DNA from: Pythium myriotylum
Taxonomy: Eukaryota; Oomycota; Peronosporomycetes; Pythiales; Pythiaceae
Reading direction: 5' to 3'
Length of the DNA: 64,000 nucleotides
Assembly (NCBI GenBank): GCA_023091665.1
Contig: JALJCQ010000017.1
Coordinates: 2,666,001-2,730,000 of the forward strand
Shown piece after piece: positions 1 through 9,315 of the stretch. The notes beneath the pieces were generated by a model, which was not told the DNA's origin, searched no databases, and saw only the letters and a list, made by a program, of their open reading frames with translations. The first letter of the stretch is position 1; every line of letters starts with the position of its first letter. Made by a program: the position numbers and the translations under genes.

Positions 1-755
1 ACAGACTCAACAGCAATCGGTCCAGAGCTCTCTATAGCGGGAGCGTTGTGTTTCCTTTTTGAGGAACTCTCCTACATACGTTGAGAGTAACAACGTGAGG
101 CCACTGATAAGATGGATGGAGGAAGACAGTCCGTTGCCGCAGTCTCCTCGAAGGAGCCAAAGCCAGACTTCTCTGTCCGAACAGATGCGTCTTCATTTAC
201 CACCGCTTTTACTTGGCTCTTGGTGAACGGTCACGGAGACGAACAGACAATAATTCTGGCGGTCCCCCAGCCAAGAGTCCGCCCCTCTCACTGCGAGCAG
301 ACATCACGCAGTTCAATCGTGGACCTTCCACAGCGACCACGCGAGTCTCTCGGGGTCCCGACACTGGATATCCAGACTCTGGTATTGGAGACCGTCGGCT
401 CTTCAAGGACTCAAGGTCTCTGGTCCAGAGACCTCAGGTCCTTGAAGAACCTCACGGTCTCCGATATCGTCCGTCCAGAGCCGCGAACGGATGACGATCA
501 CCGCAGACCAGACGACCGCCTTGGCGAATGACGCGGCGAAGCGAGTGACTCACTGCCAGCACCGCAGCACGTCAGGCAAACGCAAGACAGCAGACTCGCA
601 GAGACGCCTCTTGTTGGAAGAAAGGCTAGGTCATATTCGTAACGTTTCCGAAATGACTGTGACTACATTCGTATTTAAACATAATCTAGAAGTCTATTTC
701 CTCATATTAGCTACCCTGTCACGGCTATATACTTTATAGATCCTGGAGCTGCTCG
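1..755. other. Left-edge stretch without a convincing gene
   Basis: Several short open frames overlap here in different phases (for example 112-531 and 491-739 on the plus strand). None shows a recognisable domain, and they share the same DNA as the foldback at 387-462. The last 100 bases are AT-rich with a TATA-like run near 727-737, which could serve the ankyrin gene that starts at 756. The stretch may be decayed repeat DNA, but nothing coding can be supported. Confidence 0.5.
387..462. repeat. Imperfect inverted repeat (foldback), about 37-nt arms
   Basis: The left arm 387-423 begins GGAGACCGT and ends GGTCTCTGG. The right arm 425-462 reads back as nearly the same sequence, with a few mismatches and a one-base gap. 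The centre is at base 424, so the arms almost touch. GATATC also occurs outside both arms, near 367 and 463. RNA or single-stranded DNA from here would form a long hairpin. It may be a MITE-like remnant or a structured non-coding element. Confidence 0.7.
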
Positions 756-1931
756 ATGGATCAGGAGCTGATCCACGCTGCGCGCGGCGCGGCGCTCGAC
801 GCCGTGCGCTGCCTGCTGGCCGCGGGCGCCGACGTCGACCGCGCCGACCGCAACGGCGACTCGGCGCTCACCGTCGCGTCGCTCGAAGGCCACGTCGAGG
901 TCGTCGACGCGCTGCTCGCGGCCGGCGCCGACGTCCACGTCGCCAACCACACGGGCAGCACGGCGCTCACGCTCGCGGCCGAGGGCGGCCACGTGCTCAT
1001 CGTGGAGAAGCTGCTCGCGCACGGCGCGGACGTGGGCCATGCGACGCGTCTCGGCGCCTCGGCGCTCTCCCGCGCCGCGTACATGGGCCACGACGACGTC
1101 GTTCGCAGCCTGCTCGCTGCAGGGGCCAAGATCGACCACGAGACCGAGACCGGCGCCAGCCCGCTCATTCTCGCGGCGTGGAACGGACACCTCGACGTGG
1201 TCACGACGCTCCTGCGAGAAGGCGCGGATGTGCATCACGCTGGCGCGGCGAGCACCCACACGGCCGTCGTCGCCGCGGCGAAACGTGGGTACTTGAGTGT
1301 GGTCGAGAGGCTGCTCGCCGCGGGCGCCGATGTGAATAGCGTAAACCAGGCGGGGGATACCGCGCTCACGACTGCGGCGCCGCGAGGCTTCGAGCGAGTC
1401 ATCCTAGGGCTGCTCAGGGCAGGCGCCGACGTCGACGCCGTGAACGACCGCGGCGAGTCGGCGTTGACGCTGGTCTCGGGTGTCTACCACGCGCGAGTCG
1501 GCGTCGCACGCAAGCTTCTCGAGTACGGAGCGAACCCGAACCAGAAGACAACGCGAGGCGTGACGCCGCTGACGCTCGCGGCCGACCAGAGCAACCAGAC
1601 GTACGTGGAGATGCTGCTCTCGTACGGTGCAGACGTGGACATGACGAACGGCCGCGGCGAGACGCCGCTGATGCTTGCGTCCTGGCAAGGCCACATGGGC
1701 ATCGTGACCAAGCTGTTCGCCCACGGCGCCAACGTTAGTGCGGAGACCAGCGGAGGCTTCACGCCCGTGGTCCACGCTGCCATCCAAGGCCACTTCGAGG
1801 TGGTTCGCTTGCTTCTCGACTCGGCCGCCAGTCCGCTCGCCGAGAGAACGCGAGTCACAGCGCTCGGGTACGCTCGAGAGCGAGGCTTCACGGCCGTCGT
1901 GGAGCTTCTCGAGGCCAGGCAGCTTCGCTAG
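756..1931 (+). CDS. Ankyrin-repeat protein, 391 aa
   Basis: Single open frame from ATG 756 to TAG 1929-1931. Nearly the whole protein is ankyrin repeats of about 33 residues, at least ten, with typical pieces such as AALEGHVEVVDALLAAGADV-type units, TALTLAA and HGANVSAE. There is no signal peptide, membrane segment or second domain. Ankyrin repeats are protein-binding solenoids; no catalytic role is expected. Codons are strongly C/G-ending. The start follows a TATA-like stretch (727-737), and no in-frame ATG lies closer upstream. Intronless ankyrin genes recur in this window (3655, 35148, 51663), suggesting local family expansion. Partner and location in the cell cannot be read from sequence. 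Confidence 0.9.
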   Translation: MDQELIHAARGAALDAVRCLLAAGADVDRADRNGDSALTVASLEGHVEVVDALLAAGADVHVANHTGSTALTLAAEGGHVLIVEKLLAHGADVGHATRLGASALSRAAYMGHDDVVRSLLAAGAKIDHETETGASPLILAAWNGHLDVVTTLLREGADVHHAGAASTHTAVVAAAKRGYLSVVERLLAAGADVNSVNQAGDTALTTAAPRGFERVILGLLRAGADVDAVNDRGESALTLVSGVYHARVGVARKLLEYGANPNQKTTRGVTPLTLAADQSNQTYVEMLLSYGADVDMTNGRGETPLMLASWQGHMGIVTKLFAHGANVSAETSGGFTPVVHAAIQGHFEVVRLLLDSAASPLAERTRVTALGYARERGFTAVVELLEARQLR

Positions 1932-2157
1932 TGCTCCATGTTAAATGCCTATTCATGTGATATACCAAAGAGTACCGTTCTTTTATGTAGTTTCGAATAA
2001 ATTAAACGTACTTAATAGTATTTTCCGAGTAAGCGTATGTTCATTATTGTAATTGATGAGAACTAAATGGCTGATTTTAGCAGCTGCCGTAAACAGTTGG
2101 CGCAATCAACTGATCCGGATCACTTGAAGCTCGGAGAGAGCTCTCCACTTGCCAACC

Positions 2158-3162
2158 ATGAGCGTCGACGCCGCGGCGCTGCTGGCGGCGCCTCCGCTGC
2201 GGCTCGCGGCCGCGTACAACACGCGCGACCTGCTCGTCTACGCCGTCGGCATCGGCGAGTCCGATCTCCAGTTCACCTACGAGTTCCACGACCGCTTCGC
2301 CGCGTTCCCGCTCTGTCCGCTAGCTCTCTTCTCTGGACTTCTCTCGTTAGAACTGTCAACTCACGTGGTTTTTTGCCAGATCCCGTCGTGCTCATCTTCA
2401 AGGGCGACTCGCATGACGTCGTGTCGTACCCGCCGCGCACGATGGTCAACTTCCCCGAGGGTTTCCCGACCGTGAACCCGGCCAGCATCCTCCACGGCGA
2501 GCAGTCGGTCGAGCTCTTCCGCACGCTGCCGACCACAGGCGCGCAGCTCACGACCGAGACGCGCACGATCTCGTTCCTCAGTAAAGGCAGCGGCACGCTC
2601 ATGGAGAACGAGACCATCATCTCGGACGCCGAGGGCCCTGTCGCGCGGCTCGTAGCTGGCTGGTTCATCCGCGGACTCTCGGGCTTCGAGGGCAAGGGCC
2701 GTACGCCGCCGCCGCGCGTCAAGGTCCCCGAGAGGGAGCCCGACCTTCGCGAAGTGAGCAAGACGCTGCCCACGCAGACGCATCTCTATCGGCTCTCGGG
2801 GTGAGGATTGTTTCAGGATAGGTGATCTTGGGGTTTCTAACACGATGCGGTGCCGTCTGACTAGCGACTACAACGCTCTCCACATCGATCCAAAGACCTC
2901 ACAGAGCGTGGGCTTCGACAAGCCCATCCTTCACGGGCTCTGCACGATGGGCTTCGCCTCGCGTGCGCTCTACAAGCATTTCTGCAACGGAGATCCGAGC
3001 CGCTTCAAGTCGATCCGAGTGCGCTTCACGAGCCCAACGACTCCCGGAGAGACGCTTGAGACCCAGATGTGGGTCGAGGGGTCGACTGTCTACTTCCGCA
3101 CGATCGTCCAGGAGAGCCAGAAAGTTGTGATCGACGGTGGTGAGTTCATCTTGGGCGAGTAG
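2158..3162 (+). CDS. MaoC-type enoyl-CoA hydratase 2 (HSD17B4 hydratase-like)
   Basis: Three exons: 2158-2314, 2380-2800 and 2865-3162; introns 2315-2379 (65 nt) and 2801-2864 (64 nt, with a TTCTAAC branch-like site at 2834). Joined, they give 291 aa. The N-terminal half is the MaoC/hot-dog non-catalytic repeat; the C-terminal half carries the hydratase-2 signature SGDYNALHIDP, with its catalytic Asp and His, followed by GFDKPILHGLC. The family hydrates trans-2-enoyl-CoA to (R)-3-hydroxyacyl-CoA in peroxisomal beta-oxidation. The protein ends FILGE and so lacks an SKL-type peroxisomal signal; it is a stand-alone hydratase, not fused to dehydrogenase or SCP2 as in animals. The second splice junction falls exactly inside the active-site motif and restores it. 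Confidence 0.88.
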
Positions 3163-3654
3163 TTGGCCATCGGCGGCCACAAGAAACCAGCCCACAATGG
3201 TGCAATATAGGTCGATTCCACACAGCCAATTTGAACATCGACTCTTCCGTTCACAGGTCAATTGAGACCCCTCCCCCCCCTCCCCCCAAGATTGTGTTTG
3301 ATGAACGAGATTCACGGCATAATCATGCTTGCGTGAGTAGTGCGACCCTCACGAATTAGCCCACGTAATTCTCTGATCAGGTAGAATTACCAACCATTAC
3401 TTCCGCGGTGTACTGACACGAGATCGACATGCGCACCCGCAAACAAGTGGCAATCAGCTCCACAGCTGGACCAATGTACTCTTACCAATATCGCTGAACC
3501 ATCTGACGAACCAGGTGCTGTCACCGAGCGAGTCTACGGTAAGTGAGCTAACATTACTATGGCACGTGTAGAAGTAAATTCCCAGGAATGCCCGACTGGG
3601 AGAGAAAGTGGTCTCCAGTAGTTATTTTTAAAAACTCGGCCAACTATCGAGGTG
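3163..3654. other. Intergenic, with a C-rich tract
   Basis: No credible gene. A pyrimidine run, mostly C, lies at about 3269-3290, downstream of the hydratase stop. The remainder probably holds the hydratase 3' end and the promoter of the large ankyrin gene. Confidence 0.5.
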
Positions 3655-6600
3655 ATGCCCACTGAAGAACGCCAAAAACACCCCGATTTGTTGGCTGCAG
3701 TCCACTGCGGCGACCTCGCCAAAGTGGAGAGACTTCTTGTCGCTGGCGCTGCCGTCGACTTCGAGAACGAGAAAGCACTCACCCCGCTCATCGTGGCGGC
3801 GGCTTTCGGCCATCCTGATGTGGTCGAGAAATTGCTTCATTGGGGTGCAAGAGTCGACTACGTGAACAAGAAAGGAAGGACAGCGCTGGTGTATGCGTCC
3901 TCAACCGACGATCATTGTACCGACGTCGTCAAGAAACTTCTCGGCAGTGGTGCTGACGTGAACTTCGAGACTCCTTCAGGAGATACGCCGTTAACGCTCG
4001 CAGCGTGGACAAACCGGATCGAAACAATACGTAGTCTTATCCAGGCTGGAGCCAACGTGGACCACCAAACAGCTCAAAGAAACACCGCGCTTTGTCTGGC
4101 TGCAATGAAAGGTCACGTTTACGTGGTCGAAATGCTGATCTTCGCTGGTGCCAATCTGGATTTGCCAAATCACGATCTCATGACACCACTTATCGCGGCC
4201 AGTCAAGGAGGCCACGTCAATTGCGTCTCATTGCTCGTCAAGGCTGGTGCGAATCGACAAGCTCGCAATAAACACGGTCGGACCGCCATCGCTTGTGCCA
4301 AAGAACCGCGCATAACGGATCTTCTCCTTGAAGTGGACGACTTGTCAGCCATGTGTGCGGACATCTTTGAAGCTATCGAAAAAGGACGACTCGGCAACTT
4401 TCTCAAGATCGTCGACAAATTTGTACTTAGCCGCGACTTGCACAATCGGACGCCACTCCACGTCGCCGCGGGTTGTGGCCGCCTGGATATGATGGAAAAG
4501 CTCATCGAAATGGGCGCGAGAATCGCTTCACAAGATGACGACGGACGCACAGCTCTTCACTTCGCTTGTAGTGCGGGTCAAGAAGATTGTGCCAGCTTTT
4601 TGCTTGATAACCGAGCACGAATCGAAGCAAAAGATTGGCGCGGTCAAACGCCACTCGATGTCGCGGTGGTGAATGGGCATTTGAACGTTGTTAGGATGCT
4701 TCAGATCAATGGAGCAAGCTTGGAGAACGTGTCAAAAGAGGGCTGTCGACTTCTTCACCATGCGGTTGCAAGCATGAAGATTGATATGGTAAGATTTGCA
4801 TTGGAGAGAGGTGTCCAAATCAACGCGTACGACTGTCGAGGGTGGTCCGCGTTGCATTTTGCAATCTCCGGTCCAAAGAAGCCCAAGAAGGTGTTTCGAA
4901 GACAGCTTGCTGCCAGCCCTGATTTCGCAGTAGAGAATCCCGACCTCCAACACCAGCTCGTTCGTCATTCAGACAGACTCGCAATCGTCAAGCGGCTATT
5001 AGAGTGCCAAGACATTGACGTGAATATCCAGGACGACAAAGGCAACTCACCACTAATGGCAGCGGTTGTGTCACGCGACGTTGAGGTTGCTGCTGCGCTC
5101 ATTGCGAAAGGAGCCTCAGTGGATTTGCAGAACAGCCTCAAGGAAACACCACTGCTACGCGCGTGCCTCCTTGGAGACGCGAAAATGGTGGAACTCCTCT
5201 TGAAACATGGAGCCAGAGCTGACTTAGCTGATCGTGAAGATCGGATTCCCCTGCAAGTCGTCGAGCCCAGCACGGAACTTTATCGTGTTGTGAAAGGATA
5301 CTACCATAGCCAGTACTTCCAGACCCGTTGCTGCGAGTTATTGAGGGAATCGAACGGAGACACGATTGTTGCAGAGCTAAACAGACTGGTCGAGTTCATC
5401 ACTTCGGTCTACGACTTGCGGTGGATTCTAACTTTGCTGGTCACGAGCGACGAAGCGGAGCAAAGCCACTCGCGGCTTCTCTTCCGAGCGTGCAAACACA
5501 TTGTCCACCGCAATTTCGTTGTTTCCAACGACGAGTTCTTGTATTTTGAGAACGTCCTCCACCACTGCAAAGTGAACAAGCTACTTAAGCGTGACGCTCG
5601 GAAATATCTCATTCTTCACGCTCAGCAAGCCAACACCCAGGTCGCGCCGTGGGTCCAGAACGTAATGCATCAAGTTTACAACAATAGTTGGCGGCTCGAC
5701 GCTCACGCGCGGTGTCTTCAGATTGTCCGAAAAGGCTTTAAAGACCTCCACCACACCATGATGGCAGACCGAAAGGCAATCGTTGGTATTCAGAGCCGTC
5801 TGACGGATTTGAACAACCAAGTCTTAGCCGGTATGAAGCGGCTTAGCAAGGCCGAGGAGCGCGTAGACGCCGTTGAGCACCAAGTCAATCAGAACACAAA
5901 GGACGTCACTGCTGTCGCTGGACACCTCAACAAGTTTATCAATGCCTATGCAGCCCAACAAGACCAAGAGAAGCGGAACAAGAAGATCAAAAAAGTTTGT
6001 CGCGTGGTTGCGTCCATCGTCGGCTTCGTGTTTGCTCCAGTGATTAGCGAGCTTGCCGACTGTGCAGTAGATGCCGCGTCGCCGATATGGGATTTTGTTG
6101 ACTCGATCGAGGTTCTTGGGAGCATCTACGGGATCCATAGAGAGCATGACATTGCAGCTTTTCTGGCTGATCAGTCCAACAAAGCCCTTCCAGATCTGTT
6201 GCAGAGCCAACTCGAGAAGCATTTCATCCCGAAGGACCAATTTGAGGCTTTACTCCGCCAAGAAATCGTTCTCCAGCACCCTGAATACCCTGAACACGAC
6301 GCCGTGACCAAGAGTCAAGGCGACATTGAAGCTTTCAAGCAGACAATCCACGATTCCAAGGGAGACCCAGAAGTCAAGCGGACGGTTCAGGTGACGACGC
6401 AGATCAAGATGTGGGAGTCACTGTGTGCAGCCGAGTACGCGTATCGAGTCGGATACACTGCCATCGGAGACTTTTTGCTTCTGAAGTTGCCCGAGAACGA
6501 ACGCGCAGTGGATAAAAGTGCTGCACTCGATGTAAAATTCGTCGAAAGCACAAGAGAGCTCACGTATATTCGGTGCGTCGATCAAAGCAAAGGGGACCTC

Positions 6601-6882
6601 GAACGATACATGAGGATGGAGCGCTACGCCAGCGGTCAAACGTTCCCGGTTGAAGCCAAGTTCCAGGCGGTCGTGACATACGAGCGAACTGAGACGATGA
6701 CGGTGTCTGCTGTGGAGTATGCGTGTCAGCTCGGATATCTTGACCTCGTCGACTACATGCTGGGGAACGTGTGCCACGACTTGCGCGGATGGGCAAAAGT
6801 AAGCATATTGGGACACGCGGAAACTCGCCGCGACTATCTCGCCGCTGTACATCGACGCAGTCGACGAGCAGACTCGCATTAG
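3655..6882 (+). CDS. Large ankyrin-repeat protein with unusual C-terminal half
   Basis: Open frame with first ATG at 3655 and TAG at 6880-6882, about 1075 aa. Residues 1 to about 540 are two blocks of ankyrin repeats (LLVAGAAVDFEN, LLKHGARADLADRED) separated by a short linker. The second half has no domain I recognise: a helical region, a coiled-coil stretch (RLSKAEERVDAVEHQVNQ), then a hydrophobic segment (VVASIVGFVFAPVISELA) that could be a membrane helix, then a further region. Near the end a GTAAGC donor at 6799 and an acceptor ending 6871 define a possible 73-nt intron. Using it replaces the read-through tail with 33 other residues ending at TAA 6971-6973. Which C-terminus is real is undecided. 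The protein resembles ankyrin proteins that couple a solenoid to a membrane-active tail, but no function is assigned. Confidence 0.85.
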   Translation: MPTEERQKHPDLLAAVHCGDLAKVERLLVAGAAVDFENEKALTPLIVAAAFGHPDVVEKLLHWGARVDYVNKKGRTALVYASSTDDHCTDVVKKLLGSGADVNFETPSGDTPLTLAAWTNRIETIRSLIQAGANVDHQTAQRNTALCLAAMKGHVYVVEMLIFAGANLDLPNHDLMTPLIAASQGGHVNCVSLLVKAGANRQARNKHGRTAIACAKEPRITDLLLEVDDLSAMCADIFEAIEKGRLGNFLKIVDKFVLSRDLHNRTPLHVAAGCGRLDMMEKLIEMGARIASQDDDGRTALHFACSAGQEDCASFLLDNRARIEAKDWRGQTPLDVAVVNGHLNVVRMLQINGASLENVSKEGCRLLHHAVASMKIDMVRFALERGVQINAYDCRGWSALHFAISGPKKPKKVFRRQLAASPDFAVENPDLQHQLVRHSDRLAIVKRLLECQDIDVNIQDDKGNSPLMAAVVSRDVEVAAALIAKGASVDLQNSLKETPLLRACLLGDAKMVELLLKHGARADLADREDRIPLQVVEPSTELYRVVKGYYHSQYFQTRCCELLRESNGDTIVAELNRLVEFITSVYDLRWILTLLVTSDEAEQSHSRLLFRACKHIVHRNFVVSNDEFLYFENVLHHCKVNKLLKRDARKYLILHAQQANTQVAPWVQNVMHQVYNNSWRLDAHARCLQIVRKGFKDLHHTMMADRKAIVGIQSRLTDLNNQVLAGMKRLSKAEERVDAVEHQVNQNTKDVTAVAGHLNKFINAYAAQQDQEKRNKKIKKVCRVVASIVGFVFAPVISELADCAVDAASPIWDFVDSIEVLGSIYGIHREHDIAAFLADQSNKALPDLLQSQLEKHFIPKDQFEALLRQEIVLQHPEYPEHDAVTKSQGDIEAFKQTIHDSKGDPEVKRTVQVTTQIKMWESLCAAEYAYRVGYTAIGDFLLLKLPENERAVDKSAALDVKFVESTRELTYIRCVDQSKGDLERYMRMERYASGQTFPVEAKFQAVVTYERTETMTVSAVEYACQLGYLDLVDYMLGNVCHDLRGWAKVSILGHAETRRDYLAAVHRRSRRADSH

Positions 6883-7216
6883 ATACGCGGAGATCTGCTT
6901 CATGTCTCGCATTTTGATTGTCTCCCCCTGCGACGCACTAGCATCCGATGGCAGCATGCTCTCGCAGTACTAATCGAACGAGAGCAGACTCAATGCGTCG
7001 GATCATGACCTTGACGAATTTCGAGATTTCACAGGGTCAAATCCCGTACAGAGCCAATGAAAAAATGGGCTAGTGGCCCATGAGCGTCACCTTTGTGCTC
7101 GCTATCGTTTGTTTTTGGAAGCCAAGGCATTAATACAATTTTCAACAGCTGCACCGTGTCAACTAAATAGCGGAAACCTATCTTGCAGTATATACTAACG
7201 GCCGTCTCAGCCAAGC

Positions 7217-8893
7217 CTACGAGGGCGTCGGGCTCGCAGTGGATGCGGCCGACATCCCCATTGACGGGCCGGGCTTGGCAACGGTGTGTGCCGTGTCGAG
7301 CATCTGATTCTCGGGGATGACGCTGTAGTTGTTGCCCGTGGCACCGTTGCTGCCGCGGGCGCTACGGCGATCGACACTGTTGCGCTGGCTCGGCACTGAG
7401 TTCTCGTTGGGTGCCGACTTGTGCTCGGCGCTGACCTTGCCCTTCGCCCGCGGCTTGTGCTTGTGCTTGGTCGCGTTGAAGCGACTCACATGAGCTGTGA
7501 GCAGAATCTTGTTCTCCTCGGCCGAGAACGTCTGTCGTTTGCGTGCGATGAGCCAGTAGTAAACTGTGAGCAGGACGGTAATGGGGGCGACGATAATGAT
7601 CACTTTGCCGTTGAGCAGCACGCCCACGAGGCAGACAATCCAGACAATGAGCGAGTAGACCGCACCCGCAATGCCAACCGGGCTCTTGATCGCGCTCTGC
7701 TTCATGACGGGGAAGTAGAGTCGCAGCTGGATGTACGCGAGGCACTGACCGGCATAGGAGAGGAACGAGAAGGCCATCGTGAGCGGGAAGATGTAGTAGA
7801 TCGCAATCGGCTCGAAAGACATGCCAAGGCATGCGCCGAAGCCGATGGTCGATCCTACCAGATGCGCGAGCCAAGGCGTGCCCCAACGGTTGGCCTTCGC
7901 CAAGTACGGCGGAAGCAACTTGGACGCAGCCATCGACTTGATGAGCCGAGCGTACGCCCACATGAAACCAAAAGCCACGCCGTACGTAGGCAAGAGAGAG
8001 ATCCACGTCGCACCGGCGTCCGACACGTTGAGCACGCGAATGATGCCATTGTTGAGCGGAGCAAGGGTACCCATGATGGAGAAGAGACCGCCTGGCATCG
8101 GCAGTGAGATTGCGATGAAGCCTACGGACAACGAAGTGACGAGCATCGCACCCATACAAGCGATCTGCGCGTGGGGTATTGTGGTCTTGGGTTGGAGCAC
8201 GTCGTTGCTGGCAAGATTGAGCGCCTCGATGCCGACATAGAACATCGTCGTGAAGGGCATGCCGTCGAAGAAGCCTCTGACGCCACCAATGTACTTGAAC
8301 ATGGGGTACGGCACGGCGTTGGCCTGGAAGTCGACGCTCGGGAGGTTACCGATCGAGTAAAGAAGGATCGCGCCGATGCCGAAGATCCCAAAGATCCACA
8401 CAATACCCCAGAAGATACGGCCGCCGCGGATCTGGACGACTAGCGTTACGAGATAACAAGTTGCCATGATGAGTATCGAGTAGTCCTTGAGAGTTGGGGC
8501 CATGCTGATGATCATGGGCACGAGCAGCACGACCGCGATCGATACGGAAAGGATGTACTGCAATGTCTGGAAGCAACCGACGAGGAAGGCAGGAAAGAAG
8601 CCGAGCGTGCAGCGTGCGAGGCCGTAGGCACCGCCGGCGAACGGGAGCGCGCCGGTCGCCTCGGACATCGACAGCACGAACGCAATGTAGGCGAGTGAGA
8701 CAATAACGGTCGCAATCGTGAAGCTGTAGACGCCTGCGATGAGCGCGATGTTCCAGCCGAAGTACTGCCCACCGAGCACTGTCGAAACGCCCAACATCCA
8801 GATGTCGATCTTGCCTGGATGGTAGACTTTGCGACCGCTCTTTGTCGGTGTTGCGGGGATCACCGATGCATTCGGCGCGACTTTCTTGAACAT
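7217..8893 (-). CDS. APC-superfamily permease (ethanolamine/amino-acid type)
   Basis: 558 aa from ATG 8893; the frame is open further upstream but without an ATG. About 12 hydrophobic helices lie between residues 25 and 450. The family signature EATGALPFAGGAYGLARCTLGFFPAFLVG is visible in TM3-TM4. Proteins of this kind move amino acids or ethanolamine across a membrane with protons. The hydrophilic C-terminus holds a block, KRQTFSAEENKILLTAH, that also occurs in the four paralogues at 31-40 kb. This copy is more divergent than those. It is transcribed away from the large ankyrin gene's 3' end, and its promoter lies in 8894-9315. Confidence 0.9.
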   Translation of the reverse strand: MFKKVAPNASVIPATPTKSGRKVYHPGKIDIWMLGVSTVLGGQYFGWNIALIAGVYSFTIATVIVSLAYIAFVLSMSEATGALPFAGGAYGLARCTLGFFPAFLVGCFQTLQYILSVSIAVVLLVPMIISMAPTLKDYSILIMATCYLVTLVVQIRGGRIFWGIVWIFGIFGIGAILLYSIGNLPSVDFQANAVPYPMFKYIGGVRGFFDGMPFTTMFYVGIEALNLASNDVLQPKTTIPHAQIACMGAMLVTSLSVGFIAISLPMPGGLFSIMGTLAPLNNGIIRVLNVSDAGATWISLLPTYGVAFGFMWAYARLIKSMAASKLLPPYLAKANRWGTPWLAHLVGSTIGFGACLGMSFEPIAIYYIFPLTMAFSFLSYAGQCLAYIQLRLYFPVMKQSAIKSPVGIAGAVYSLIVWIVCLVGVLLNGKVIIIVAPITVLLTVYYWLIARKRQTFSAEENKILLTAHVSRFNATKHKHKPRAKGKVSAEHKSAPNENSVPSQRNSVDRRSARGSNGATGNNYSVIPENQMLDTAHTVAKPGPSMGMSAASTASPTPS

Positions 8894-9315
8894 CGTGCGC
8901 TGGAGGCTATCGGCTGGATGAAGCTGTCGACCAAAGTCGTTCCAGTCTCGTATGTCGATAGCAATCAACCGGTTGCCGCTGAGTGAAGACAAGGCTGATC
9001 TTCGCGCGCGCGACTATTTTGGTTAACTACGACTGGGCGATCAGCCGTGAACATCATGGCGAAAATAGTGTCGAACGCGTATGGGAAGGACCGGACTTGC
9101 CGAACCTCAACGAACGCAGCTCAGGGACTCCAACACAAAGCATTAGTATCCGCTCACCTGACTATGTTTGGGCTGAATTCTCATACTTCAAGTCGAATGA
9201 ATCTTGGAATCCTGTCCTTGTGTTCAACGGACGTCTACCCTGGTATTGCGCACATAAAAGTGGAGAAGCAGGACTCGTTTCTTCAAGAATCGGGTGGATT
9301 TACATCGGCATAGCT
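8894..9315. other. Intergenic between permease and palmitoyltransferase
   Basis: Contains the upstream region of the permease (minus strand) and the 3' flank of the DHHC gene (also minus strand). Short open frames here are unrelated to any family I recognise. No repeat or clear regulatory motif seen. Confidence 0.5.
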
